From Parapedobacter sp. SGR-10 (GTDB taxonomy: Bacteria; Bacteroidota; Bacteroidia; Sphingobacteriales; Sphingobacteriaceae): DNA of 64,000 bases. This document shows positions 18,696 to 28,014 of this stretch, one piece after another; within the stretch, counting starts at the first letter, position 1; each line of letters starts with the position of its first letter. Where the stretch lies: assembly GCF_011030405.1 (NCBI RefSeq), contig NZ_JAAJTJ010000001.1, positions 186,001 through 250,000 on the forward strand, in the 5' to 3' direction. The notes below the pieces were generated by a model that worked only from the letters and a program-made list of their open reading frames with translations, was not told the DNA's origin and made no database searches. The position numbers were made by a program, and so were the translations under genes.

Positions 18696-19265
18696 ATGGT
18701 AAACGACCACGAAGAAGAAATATTGCTTTTCAGCGAAATGTCCAAAGGGTCTATGACTGCTTTCGACGAGCTATATGCAAGATATTCAGAAGCGGTCTAC
18801 TATACAATTTACAAAAAAATCAAAAATAAAGACGAAGTAGATGATGTTTTTCAGGATTTTTTTGCTTCAATATGGCGAAAAAAAGAAAATATCTCCGTAA
18901 ACACCTCCTTCAAAGCTTTTCTGTTTACCTCCCTCAGAAACCACATCCTAAATCATCTGCTACAGACCAACAATCGAGAAAAAAGAGCGCTGGACTACAC
19001 AAAATCACTTTCGCATGAAGATACCGACTTGGCAAGAGAAACAGACATCATAGGTATATCCAAACTGGTAACATCGGAGATCAACCGTCTACCCGAAAAA
19101 ATGCACCGGATCTGGAGACTCAGGAAAGAAGACGGGCTGTCCATATCCGAAATATCCTCTCAACTCAACATCTCCGAACAAACGGTCAAGAATCAACTCA
19201 GCACAGCCAATAGGCGATTACGCCTGTTTTTAGAAAAATTACATACTTTTTTATTTTTCCTATAG
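18696..19265 (+). CDS. ECF-type RNA polymerase sigma factor (FecI-like)
   Basis: 189 residues from the ATG at 18696, which follows AGGAGA; the frame is open back to 18618 but the extra 26 residues have no sigma-like sequence. Region 2 is visible as AFDELYARYSEAVYYTIYKK and DEVDDVFQDFFASIWRKKE; region 4 as RLPEKMHRIWRLRKEDGLSISEISSQLNISEQTVKNQL, a helix-turn-helix. In this phylum such factors are held by FecR-type anti-sigma proteins and activate SusC/SusD loci in response to substrate passing the SusC STN domain. Here the fecR gene is separated from it by an EEP gene and a sulfatase gene. Confidence 0.92.
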   Translation: MVNDHEEEILLFSEMSKGSMTAFDELYARYSEAVYYTIYKKIKNKDEVDDVFQDFFASIWRKKENISVNTSFKAFLFTSLRNHILNHLLQTNNREKRALDYTKSLSHEDTDLARETDIIGISKLVTSEINRLPEKMHRIWRLRKEDGLSISEISSQLNISEQTVKNQLSTANRRLRLFLEKLHTFLFFL

Positions 19266-19293
19266 TACTTTCCTACACTCGTTTTGTCTCTTT
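19263..19293 (+). promoter_or_regulatory. Candidate ECF-sigma promoter, copy 1
   Basis: TAGTACTTTC (19263-19272), 13 nt, GTCTCTTT (19286-19293). The same bipartite motif with identical spacing occurs at 21762-21792. The GTCT core resembles ECF -10 boxes. It lies 32 nt before the EEP1 ATG and overlaps the stop of the sigma gene. Confidence 0.65.
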
Positions 19294-19325
19294 GATTAAA
19301 AACAACATAAATCTAAAGAACTCAA

Positions 19326-20183
19326 ATGAGACGATTACTATTTTTGCTTACCCTTTTTCTTATCGGTCAATCACAACTTTCTGCACAAACCGCTAAACTG
19401 AAAATCGCGAGTTACAACATCCAATATGACAATCCTCGGGATAGCGTAAATACTTGGAAAAAAAGACTTCCAGGTGTAGTTTATATATTCAATAAATATC
19501 AGTTTGACATCGTCGGAGGACAGGAACCTTACTTAGCACAGTTGAACGACCTCATGCCCCAAATCCCAGACTATGCCTATATAGGAATCAATATCAGGGG
19601 GACTACCAACATATTGAAAGGCCATTACACACCTATATTCTATAAAAAGGAAAAATTTGATGTACTGGACTGGGGAACATTCTGGTTCTCTGAAACACCC
19701 GATAAACCTGGACGAGGTTGGGATGCACATTCCAACAGGATATGTACATGGGTCAAATTCAAGGAAAAAAAGGAAGGAAAAGAATTCTTTTTCTTCAACA
19801 TACATTTCGACCACAAAGGGGTCATTGCAAGACGTGAAAGTCCTAAATTGTTACTTTCCAAAATCAAGGAGATCGCCGATGGGTATCCCCTCTTCGTGAC
19901 CGGTGATTTCAACACAAACCAACATCATGACAACTACAAAGTCCTAAATGAATCGGGACTGGTCAAAGACAGCTATCATCTGGCAAAAAGGATACGAAAC
20001 AGAAATACCCCGACTTTCAATGGATATAGAGCCGAATTGAAAGGGACCAATCGCATAGATCACATCTATGTTTCCCTAAGCCCGGCCTTAGACATAAAAA
20101 GCTATCGCATTCTGACAGATTCCTACAAAGGAATGTATCCGTCAGACCATTTTCCGATTATGTTAGAGATAGGGCTTCCTTAA
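19326..20183 (+). CDS. Secreted endonuclease/exonuclease/phosphatase (EEP) family hydrolase 1
   Basis: 285 residues: signal peptide 1-20 (ending LSA) then a complete DNase I-like EEP fold. Metal and catalytic positions are retained: Asn31 (SYNIQYDN), Glu67 (GQEPYL), His residues in HFDHKG, Asp194 and Asn196 (TGDFN), Asp274-His275 (PSDH). EEP enzymes cleave phosphodiesters or phosphomonoesters in nucleic acids, sphingomyelin or phosphoinositides; this subgroup is common near SusC/SusD loci and its substrate is not established to my knowledge. About half of its residues recur in the EEP2 lipoprotein at the other end of the locus. Secretion without lipobox predicts a periplasmic enzyme. Confidence 0.88.
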   Translation: MRRLLFLLTLFLIGQSQLSAQTAKLKIASYNIQYDNPRDSVNTWKKRLPGVVYIFNKYQFDIVGGQEPYLAQLNDLMPQIPDYAYIGINIRGTTNILKGHYTPIFYKKEKFDVLDWGTFWFSETPDKPGRGWDAHSNRICTWVKFKEKKEGKEFFFFNIHFDHKGVIARRESPKLLLSKIKEIADGYPLFVTGDFNTNQHHDNYKVLNESGLVKDSYHLAKRIRNRNTPTFNGYRAELKGTNRIDHIYVSLSPALDIKSYRILTDSYKGMYPSDHFPIMLEIGLP

Positions 20184-20223
20184 TACAAAAACAGATTATT
20201 GTACTATTTAGATTTGATACCCC

Positions 20224-21750
20224 ATGAAAATAATACTCGCCTTTTTTTTGCTTCTTATTTTATGCAATACAGCATATAGTCATGTTTCCAAGGAGCAAAA
20301 AAAGTCCAATCGTCCCAATATTGTCATCATCTATCTAGATGATCTCGGCTATGGAGATGTAAGTGCATATGGTGCTACAGCATTGAAGACACCCCATATA
20401 GACCTATTGGCAAAAAACGGTATTCGTTTTACCAACGGACGTTCGACATCTTCTACTTGTACCCCCAGTCGTTATGCCATGTTGACAGGGATGTACCCTT
20501 GGAGAAACAAAGAAGCTAAAATTTTGCCGGGCGATGCTCCTTTGCTTATCGACACACAGCAACAAACCCTACCCAAAATATTAAAACAGGCCGACTACCA
20601 TACCGGAATCGTTGGCAAATGGCATTTGGGACTTGGTAAAGGAAAAATAGACTGGAATAAACACATACGTCCCGGACCCAATGAGGTCGGCTTTGACTAT
20701 TCTTTTATTATGGCTGCGACACAAGACAGAGTCCCTACCGTCCTGATAGAAAACGGGAATGTAGTAGGACTAGAAGCCGACGATCCTATTGAAGTGGACT
20801 ATACGAAAAATTTTGAAGGAGAACCTACCGGATTAAACAACCCTGAGCTCATGCGGATAAAGTACCACCATGGTCACAACAACAGCATTACGAATGGTAT
20901 ACCCCGTATAGGTTTTATGAAAGGAGGGACAAAAGCAAAATGGATAGATGAAGATCTAGCAGATGTATTTCTTAATAAAGCCCAAGAATATGTAAGGCAA
21001 CATAAAAATAAGCCGTTTTTTCTTTATTATGCTATGCATCAGCCGCATGTGCCCCGTACTCCACACAAAAGATTTGAAGGCATGTCCGGTCTGGGGCCAC
21101 GTGGAGATGTGATTTTAGAAGCAGATTGGTGTATCGGTGAATTTATGAAAACTTTGGAAGAAGAGGGGCTGATCGAAAACACTTTAATTATCTTTTCAAG
21201 CGATAATGGTCCAGTACTGAATGACGGTTATTATGACGACGCGGTAGAACGATTGGGAGACCATAAGCCTTGGGGACCATTCAGAGGCGGAAAAACCAGC
21301 CTTTACGAAGCAGGCACAAGAGTACCTTTCATCGTGCAATGGAAACAGACTATAAAACCGGGCGTGTCAGATGCCCTCATTTGTCAAATGGACTTAATGA
21401 CATCCCTAGGAAAGATGCTAAATATAACACATGAACAGACCGATAGTCAGAATATACTGAATGCATTATTAGGAAAGAGCGAAAAAGGACGAAACGAACT
21501 TATTTTGGAATCATTGACCAAAACCGCCTTACTCCAAGGCGACTGGGTCATGATACCGCCCTATGATGGACCTGCTGTGACAAAAACAACAAATATTGAA
21601 CGAGGCAATTCCCCGGAGTATCAACTCTATAATATCAAGAACGATATAGGACAGCAAAATAATCTGGCCAAAACTCATCCAGACATACTCAAAAAGATGA
21701 TCGACAGACACCGTGCCCTAGTCGGAGATCCTAAAAATGTAAAAGAATAA
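20224..21750 (+). CDS. Secreted type I sulfatase (FGly-dependent)
   Basis: 508 residues: signal peptide (about 1-20), then the sulfatase fold starting RPNIVIIYLDDLGYGD with the first metal-binding Asp pair. The maturation signature C-T-P-S-R (Cys79 to Arg83) followed by AMLTG is intact; Cys79 would be converted to formylglycine by an anaerobic-type sulfatase-maturating enzyme, not encoded in the window. FSSDNGP and the GGKTSLYEAGTRVP segment are family-typical. Substrate may be a sulfated sugar, but the superfamily also includes phosphodiesterases. It follows EEP1 by 40 nt and precedes fecR, probably in the same sigma-controlled unit. Confidence 0.92.
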   Translation: MKIILAFFLLLILCNTAYSHVSKEQKKSNRPNIVIIYLDDLGYGDVSAYGATALKTPHIDLLAKNGIRFTNGRSTSSTCTPSRYAMLTGMYPWRNKEAKILPGDAPLLIDTQQQTLPKILKQADYHTGIVGKWHLGLGKGKIDWNKHIRPGPNEVGFDYSFIMAATQDRVPTVLIENGNVVGLEADDPIEVDYTKNFEGEPTGLNNPELMRIKYHHGHNNSITNGIPRIGFMKGGTKAKWIDEDLADVFLNKAQEYVRQHKNKPFFLYYAMHQPHVPRTPHKRFEGMSGLGPRGDVILEADWCIGEFMKTLEEEGLIENTLIIFSSDNGPVLNDGYYDDAVERLGDHKPWGPFRGGKTSLYEAGTRVPFIVQWKQTIKPGVSDALICQMDLMTSLGKMLNITHEQTDSQNILNALLGKSEKGRNELILESLTKTALLQGDWVMIPPYDGPAVTKTTNIERGNSPEYQLYNIKNDIGQQNNLAKTHPDILKKMIDRHRALVGDPKNVKE

Positions 21751-21761
21751 ATAAGTACGTC

Positions 21762-21792
21762 TAGTACTTTCGGCGAGCAACGTTGTCTCTTT
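21762..21792 (+). promoter_or_regulatory. Candidate ECF-sigma promoter, copy 2
   Basis: TAGTACTTTC (21762-21771), 13 nt, GTCTCTTT (21785-21792), 20 nt before the fecR GTG. Identical boxes and spacing to 19263-19293. Confidence 0.65.
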
Positions 21793-21812
21793 AATATAAG
21801 CACAGAAAAGCA

Positions 21813-22934
21813 GTGAATCCTCAATTAGAAAAATTGATCGAAAAATACCTTCAAGGTAAATGTTCTGAAGAAGAAACCAGAATAGTAGAGCAATGGTATA
21901 ACCGATTGAACGAAGACGATGGCCGTGCCGAGTACACCTGGAATAATAAAAACCAACAATTGAAAGCAGGATTATATCGAAAAATCAACTTGGATAATCA
22001 CAAAATCAAACGGTTGTTTTTCTTCCGTGCAGCCGCTGCCGCAGTTATTTTATTGGTGGGAACAGCAGTTTTCTTTTATACCAACAAAACAAAACCAGAC
22101 ACTCGGCAAGAACTTTTGTCCTACGCCAAATCGCTTGATGCAGATATCAGCAATCTCAAAGAAACCCGTTTGATCTTGGATCACGACAAAACACTGGATT
22201 TGAAAGGTAATGCCAATATCCATTACGAAAGTGATGAGTTTTTTGTAAACACCGGTCAGGGAGATGAAAAGCAAAAAATAGAAACAGCAAAAGATGCTTA
22301 CAGCACCTTGGCCGTCCCCTATGGGAGACGAGCCGAGGTACAGCTCGCAGACGGCACAAAAGTATGGTTAAACTCAGGTTCCCGTTTGGTATATCCAAAC
22401 ACTTTCAATGGGGATAGGCGAGAAGTTTTCTTACAGGGAGAGGCCTTCTTTGATGTTTCGCACAATGCGGCAAAACCCTTTCACGTCTATGCAAAAAATG
22501 TAGATGTCAAAGTATTAGGGACTTCCTTCAATGTAAGAGCTTACGAAGACGAGACAACGATGAGTACAGTCTTGGTAGAGGGTTCTGTAGCTTTGAGCGA
22601 TATGAACCAACCGAAGATCATGACACAGCTAAAACCAACGCAAATGGCGGTACATGAAGCCGGTAGCTCATTTGTCCGATCCGTTGTAAAGACAGAGACC
22701 TACACCTCATGGAAGGAAGGCTATCTATATATGCAAAACCAATCCATCACATATGTCATCAAAACCTTAATAAGATATTATAATGTACCGATACAGCTCG
22801 ACATCAATGATGGAGAGCGGTATTTCTCAGGACGTCTTGATCTGCAGACAGACCTCAGAGAAGTGATGGACGCCATCGCATTGACTACGGGTTATACAGC
22901 CGAGAAAACAGAAAGGGGGTGGATATTAAGATAG
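21813..22934 (+). CDS. FecR-family anti-sigma factor
   Basis: 373 residues from a GTG start. The N-terminal cytoplasmic part (1-68, starting NPQLEKLIEKYLQGKCSEEE) would bind the sigma factor; one membrane helix spans about 69-90; the FecR domain lies at about 163-260 (LAVPYGRRAEVQLADGTKVW) and a DUF4974 domain at the C-terminus (about 305-373). It passes the signal from the STN domain of the SusC receptor across the inner membrane. It has its own copy of the TAGTACTTTC/GTCTCTTT motif and is followed by a hairpin before susC. Confidence 0.93.
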   Translation: MNPQLEKLIEKYLQGKCSEEETRIVEQWYNRLNEDDGRAEYTWNNKNQQLKAGLYRKINLDNHKIKRLFFFRAAAAAVILLVGTAVFFYTNKTKPDTRQELLSYAKSLDADISNLKETRLILDHDKTLDLKGNANIHYESDEFFVNTGQGDEKQKIETAKDAYSTLAVPYGRRAEVQLADGTKVWLNSGSRLVYPNTFNGDRREVFLQGEAFFDVSHNAAKPFHVYAKNVDVKVLGTSFNVRAYEDETTMSTVLVEGSVALSDMNQPKIMTQLKPTQMAVHEAGSSFVRSVVKTETYTSWKEGYLYMQNQSITYVIKTLIRYYNVPIQLDINDGERYFSGRLDLQTDLREVMDAIALTTGYTAEKTERGWILR

Positions 22935-22962
22935 TGAGGCGATAGACCATTGAATGATAATA

Positions 22963-22989
22963 ATGGAAGATGCGGCTAACATCTTCCAT
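22963..22989 (+). other. Intercistronic hairpin between fecR and susC
   Basis: Perfect 10-bp stem ATGGAAGATG/CATCTTCCAT with a 7-nt loop and no T-run. Probably an mRNA processing or stability element or partial attenuator that separates low fecR expression from high susC expression (inference). Confidence 0.6.
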
Positions 22990-23041
22990 CGAGAATACAA
23001 TTTATTAATTATCCGAAATAATTAAAAAAGTTACCTAAGTT

Positions 23042-26000
23042 ATGCAAAAAACAAGCATCAACCAACACTTTCTGAAAAGAAATGGAGTAAGTTTTGCGCG
23101 CATTATCAAGGTTATGTCCCTGATATTTTTTATGACCATGGTCAGTGTCTACGGCAAAACCTACTCCCAAACCAAGCTCTCGTTCCAGATTAAAAATGGG
23201 AAAATTAAGGATGTATTTGAGTATATCCAAAACATGAGCGATTACAAAATCTTTTATGAAGAAGGCAAGATTGCGAAGCTTTCTTCTACTGTAAATGTGA
23301 ATTTTGTACAAAAAAGTGTTCCAGAAATTCTAAGCGAAACCCTCAAAAACACAGCATTTGCCTACAAAATAAGTGGTAAGCAGATTTCGGTATTTCCAGT
23401 TTCGGAAACCTCTACCAAAAATGCACAACAAGGCCCCGGATTATTGACAGGAAAAGTCTTTGATGAAAAAAACGAAGTCTTGTCAGCAGCGGGCATCAAG
23501 GTCGTAGAGCTCAACCGCAACGTCGTCACCAACGAGCAGGGAATCTTTAACATCTCTCTTCCAGCCGGCACCTATACCCTGGAAGCCAGTTTTGTATCGT
23601 ATGCTTCCCAGACACGTAGAGAGGTCAAAGTCATCGCAGGCAAATCTACTACTGTCGAGTTCAGATTACAGCCTGATGTGCAAGAGATCAACGAAGTAGT
23701 CGTCACTGCCTTAGGGATAGAAAGAGAAGAAAAATCGTTGGGATATGCCGTACAGAAAATAGATGGCATAGAGGTTTCTCAATCGCCCACAAGCAACTGG
23801 ATCAATGCGCTCTCCGGCAAAGTAGCCGGCTTAAACCTCAATAAAATCGGAGGTCCGGTGGGGACCAGCGACGTGGTACTAAGAGGAGACAATGTCCTCG
23901 CTCTGGGTGGCAGTGGAGCTTTGATCGTCGTAGATGGTATTCCGATAAGTTCGTCGCAGACCGGGACAGGAGACGGACCAATCATAGATTCAGATAATCC
24001 GGTCGATTTTGGAAGCTCTTTGAGCGACTTAAATCCAGAAGATATAGAAAATATTTCCGTGCTGAAAGGACCTGGAGCTGCCGCCTTATACGGATCGAGA
24101 GCATCCAATGGAGCCATTATCATCACCACAAAATCAGGCAAAAAAACACCGGGATTAGGTATCTACGTCAACACGCACCTGACACGTTCCTACGTCAACA
24201 ATTACCCAGACTATCAATGGGAATACGGTCAAGGATCGATTGGCGTAGATTGGTATTCCTACGGCAACAGTGTGGATGGCAACAGCACGAGAGGAACACC
24301 TGCAGCCTGGGGAGCTCGTTTTTTAGGACAGCCCTATTTCCAATACCATTCCCCTTACGATACCGAAACCTATTCGGATCCCGTCACTGCGCCTAGAACG
24401 GAACGTATGCCTTGGGTTCCGCAAAAAAATGCTTATAGTGGCTTTTTTCAACCGGCTACCTCTTCTAATACGTCTGTAGCGGTCGCTGGAGAAGGTTTCA
24501 GGGCATCCGCCACTTACTATAAGAATGAGTGGATCATACCCAATACCGGATTCGAACGGATCACACTGGGCTTGGCAGGCAATAGAAAAATATCTTCTCG
24601 TATCACACTCAACGGAAAAGCCAATTATAACAGAAAATTCACGGATAATCTGCCAAGTCAAGGGTACAACAACCAGACGATCATGTACTTCATGATCTGG
24701 CAGACACCCAATATTAATATGGATTGGTACAAGCAGAGGTGGGTTCCCGGACAGGAAGGCATAAAAGAATTTTCTCCGTTTTGGGGTGCTTTGGACAATC
24801 CTTATGTGGTGGCGTACGATATGACCAACGCCAGCGACCGGCATAACGTGATCGGAAACATACAGGCAACTGCCAAAATAAGTGACAACCTGGATTTTAG
24901 TTTACGCTCCGGCACAGATATGAGCTATGAATATCGCCAACAGCAACGCCCGCACAGTACCTATCGCTGGAAAGAAGGTATGTACCGTCAGCAAAATGTA
25001 TTCAGACTAGAAGCAAACACCGATTTCCTATTAAAATACAAAGGAGCGATCCCCGGATTAAAATATACGGCAAGCATAGGGGGAAACCAACGCTTCAACG
25101 ATTATAAATTCGACAATCTCATGGCAGACAAATTGACACTGCCCAATGTGTACAATATCGCCAATAGCAAAGATCCGGTCATAAGCAGGAGTGATAAACA
25201 CCGTTTTATGGTCAACAGCCTGTACGGTATTGTCAATCTTGATTTCAGAGGCAAATATTTTGTGGAGCTGACAGGACGTAATGATTGGTCATCAACCTTA
25301 CCATCACACAATTCTTCTTTCTTCTACCCAAGCATCAATACCAGCATACTGCTTAACGAAGTGTTTGCCATGCCACGATGGATTTCTTTGGCCAAAGTCA
25401 GAGGTTCGTTTGCCTCTACAGGTGTTGATTCCAAAGATCCGTATGCCTTCCTGATGAATTATTATAGAACTGATTTTACAGGCTCATTAAACACACCGGG
25501 CGTATTGCCAAATGCCGATTTAAAACCCCAGTTTACGGATGCTTACGAAACAGGTTTTGATTTGCGGCTATTTAAAGGACGTTTAGGATTGGATGTCGCC
25601 TTGTACAAAGGAAGTACCCGAAATCAGATCATCAACTTACCTGTAGATCAATCCAGTGGTTTCAATACGGCTATGACCAATGTCGGAAAGGTTGAAAACA
25701 AGGGAATAGAGGTGCAGTTCAAAGCTACACCAATCCAAAAAAACAATGGATTAAAATGGGATGTCAATATCAACTGGGCAGCCAACAGAAATAAGGTCGT
25801 AGATGTATCTTCTGCATTGGGAGCAGAAAAAAGATTGACCTTGTACGGAGCCTGGTCCAACACATACTTAGTAGCCGAAGAAGGAAAGCCATTGGGTCAA
25901 CTCTACGGAATAGCATTCAAAAGGTCCCCGGATGGACAACAAATCTTCAATAACGGCTTGCCGGTCTATACAGATACGGTCCAAAATTTCGGAAATACCA

Positions 26001-26536
26001 ATCCAGATTTTACGGCAAGTATGAAAAATAGTTTCAGTTGGAGAGGCGTGACGGCCAGCTTTATGTTGGATGCAAAAGTCGGTGGCAACATGATGTCACA
26101 TTCACATGCCCAGTTGTCTTCTTCCGGAAAGCTAAAGAATACATTGCCCGGTAGAGAAACAGGGATCATCGGTCAAGGAGTGGTAGAAAATCCGGATGGA
26201 ACCTATTCACCAAACACGGTGAGAGTACCCGCAGCCCTCTACTACAATCAATATTATCATTCTGCCGTATTGGAACCCCACGTATTCTCAGCGACTTATA
26301 TGAAATTGAGAGAGGTAAGCATCGGTTACAAGCTACCAAAAAAATTCATCAAATGGCATGCAATCAAAAGTGCGAACATCACACTGACAGGCAGGGATCT
26401 TTTGGTATTCACCCGCTTCCCGTTGTTTGACCCCGAAACAGCAACCTTGAACAGTGCACAGGTATTGCCGGGGATAGAAATAGGGCAATTCCCCTCCACA
26501 CGATCTTTTGGTGCAAGTTTAAATCTAGAATTCTAA
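23042..26536 (+). CDS. SusC/RagA-type TonB-linked outer-membrane transporter with STN domain
   Basis: 1164 residues. An N-terminal targeting sequence (to about residue 43, ending KTYSQ) precedes an STN domain (about 45-115), a CarboxypepD_reg-like domain (about 135-210), the plug (from about 218, EVVVTALGIEREEKSLGYAV) and the barrel. The STN domain marks it as the signalling receptor that contacts FecR, consistent with the sigma and fecR genes upstream. It should import an oligomer or small molecule captured by the SusD-like lipoprotein encoded 5 nt downstream. The substrate is not deducible from the receptor itself. Confidence 0.95.
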   Translation: MQKTSINQHFLKRNGVSFARIIKVMSLIFFMTMVSVYGKTYSQTKLSFQIKNGKIKDVFEYIQNMSDYKIFYEEGKIAKLSSTVNVNFVQKSVPEILSETLKNTAFAYKISGKQISVFPVSETSTKNAQQGPGLLTGKVFDEKNEVLSAAGIKVVELNRNVVTNEQGIFNISLPAGTYTLEASFVSYASQTRREVKVIAGKSTTVEFRLQPDVQEINEVVVTALGIEREEKSLGYAVQKIDGIEVSQSPTSNWINALSGKVAGLNLNKIGGPVGTSDVVLRGDNVLALGGSGALIVVDGIPISSSQTGTGDGPIIDSDNPVDFGSSLSDLNPEDIENISVLKGPGAAALYGSRASNGAIIITTKSGKKTPGLGIYVNTHLTRSYVNNYPDYQWEYGQGSIGVDWYSYGNSVDGNSTRGTPAAWGARFLGQPYFQYHSPYDTETYSDPVTAPRTERMPWVPQKNAYSGFFQPATSSNTSVAVAGEGFRASATYYKNEWIIPNTGFERITLGLAGNRKISSRITLNGKANYNRKFTDNLPSQGYNNQTIMYFMIWQTPNINMDWYKQRWVPGQEGIKEFSPFWGALDNPYVVAYDMTNASDRHNVIGNIQATAKISDNLDFSLRSGTDMSYEYRQQQRPHSTYRWKEGMYRQQNVFRLEANTDFLLKYKGAIPGLKYTASIGGNQRFNDYKFDNLMADKLTLPNVYNIANSKDPVISRSDKHRFMVNSLYGIVNLDFRGKYFVELTGRNDWSSTLPSHNSSFFYPSINTSILLNEVFAMPRWISLAKVRGSFASTGVDSKDPYAFLMNYYRTDFTGSLNTPGVLPNADLKPQFTDAYETGFDLRLFKGRLGLDVALYKGSTRNQIINLPVDQSSGFNTAMTNVGKVENKGIEVQFKATPIQKNNGLKWDVNINWAANRNKVVDVSSALGAEKRLTLYGAWSNTYLVAEEGKPLGQLYGIAFKRSPDGQQIFNNGLPVYTDTVQNFGNTNPDFTASMKNSFSWRGVTASFMLDAKVGGNMMSHSHAQLSSSGKLKNTLPGRETGIIGQGVVENPDGTYSPNTVRVPAALYYNQYYHSAVLEPHVFSATYMKLREVSIGYKLPKKFIKWHAIKSANITLTGRDLLVFTRFPLFDPETATLNSAQVLPGIEIGQFPSTRSFGASLNLEF

Positions 26537-26541
26537 AAGGG

Positions 26542-27981
26542 ATGATTATGGAACGAACTAAAATTATCATTTATTTGTTGGCGGCCGTCGGTATTTTATC
26601 GGCTTGCACAACCAACTTGGATGATCTGAAGGTAAATCCCGAAGGGATAAATAACCCCGCTGCATCATCTTTTTTGAACAACTCACTGTATCAGGCAGTA
26701 AAACACATCCAGTATCAAGGGCATTCTATCAATACACAGCTGGCCCAGGCTACGGTAATGAGACAGCAACAGGGCAACAATCAGATACACCGTTATCAGA
26801 TGAGTTCCAGTACATTCAATACCATGTGGGGCACCCCTTACAGACAGCTACTCAATTTTAAAGTCATGCGCAAATTGGCAGAAGAAAGTGGTGATGCCAA
26901 CTATACAGCCATTGCATTGACACTGGAGTCCTGGTTGATATCCAACATTACCGATATCTACGGTGATGTACCCTATACGGATGCTTCCAAGGGAATCGAA
27001 GGAAACACAACACCAAAATTTGATACCCAAAAGCAGATATACGATTCCATCTTCGTGAACCTCGAAAGGGCGAATAGTCTGTACGATCTTTCAAAGCCAT
27101 TATCCGGTGAAGATCTGCTATACAATGCCAACGTTGCGGCCAACATCACCAAGTGGCAGCGCTTTACGAATGCTTTGGCATTACGATTACTGATGCGGGT
27201 CGAGTCCAAAGGTCCGGAATACAGGGACAAACTGATCGAACTCTTGGCCAATCCTACAAAATATCCGTTGATGCGCGATAACGACGATGGCGCAACCTTC
27301 GTCTACACAAATGTAACCCCCTTCTTAGGCCCCTATTACGATGTCAGGGATATGGCGTTCAATGGAGCTATCGATTTTTCAAGTTCCTTTATAGCAAAAC
27401 TGGCCTCTACCAATGACCCTAGATTATCAAAATGGGCTACAACTGTAGGTGGAGGTTATGTGGGTGTTCCTACAGGCTACCCCTCAGCAGATCCCGGCTA
27501 CCGTACAGGCACGTATTCCACCTATCAGATGAACTTGAAGCAATCCAAGTACTTTGGCGATATTATGCAGTTTTCCGAGCAGCAGTTCCTATTGGCCGAA
27601 GCCGTACTGAAAGGATATATGGTAGGTAATGCAAAAACATATTACGACAGTGGTGTCAATGCTTCTTTGGCCTATTGGGGAATCACCGACAATACAACCT
27701 TTCTCAACCATACCGATGTGGCCTACAATGGCACGTTGGAACGTATTATGGGACAGAAATATATAGCCCTTTTTGAGAATGGATTTCAGCAGTGGCATGA
27801 GATCAGAAGAACAGGTTATCCGACACTCGTCGTAGGCCCCGATATGATGAACGAAGGGAAACACCCCGCCCGTCTGCAATATCCTGTCAGCGCACAACTG
27901 TACAACAGGGCCAATTACGATGAAGTCGTAAACCGTATAGGTGGGGATAATCTTAACATAAAAGTCTGGTGGATGGAATAA
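26542..27981 (+). CDS. SusD/RagB-family nutrient-binding lipoprotein
   Basis: 479 residues. The lipobox ILSAC places the lipidated Cys near residue 22. The N-terminal sequence NLDDLKVNPEGINNPAASSFL and overall length fit the SusD-like_2 branch, which is shorter than classical SusD. It forms the lid of the SusC transporter on the cell surface and binds the substrate before import. ATG codons at 26542 and 26548 are both possible starts. Followed 33 nt later by the DUF5689 gene. Confidence 0.93.
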   Translation: MIMERTKIIIYLLAAVGILSACTTNLDDLKVNPEGINNPAASSFLNNSLYQAVKHIQYQGHSINTQLAQATVMRQQQGNNQIHRYQMSSSTFNTMWGTPYRQLLNFKVMRKLAEESGDANYTAIALTLESWLISNITDIYGDVPYTDASKGIEGNTTPKFDTQKQIYDSIFVNLERANSLYDLSKPLSGEDLLYNANVAANITKWQRFTNALALRLLMRVESKGPEYRDKLIELLANPTKYPLMRDNDDGATFVYTNVTPFLGPYYDVRDMAFNGAIDFSSSFIAKLASTNDPRLSKWATTVGGGYVGVPTGYPSADPGYRTGTYSTYQMNLKQSKYFGDIMQFSEQQFLLAEAVLKGYMVGNAKTYYDSGVNASLAYWGITDNTTFLNHTDVAYNGTLERIMGQKYIALFENGFQQWHEIRRTGYPTLVVGPDMMNEGKHPARLQYPVSAQLYNRANYDEVVNRIGGDNLNIKVWWME

Positions 27982-28014
27982 TCGCAGTACAAATCCAAAT
28001 CAAAAAAACAGAAC

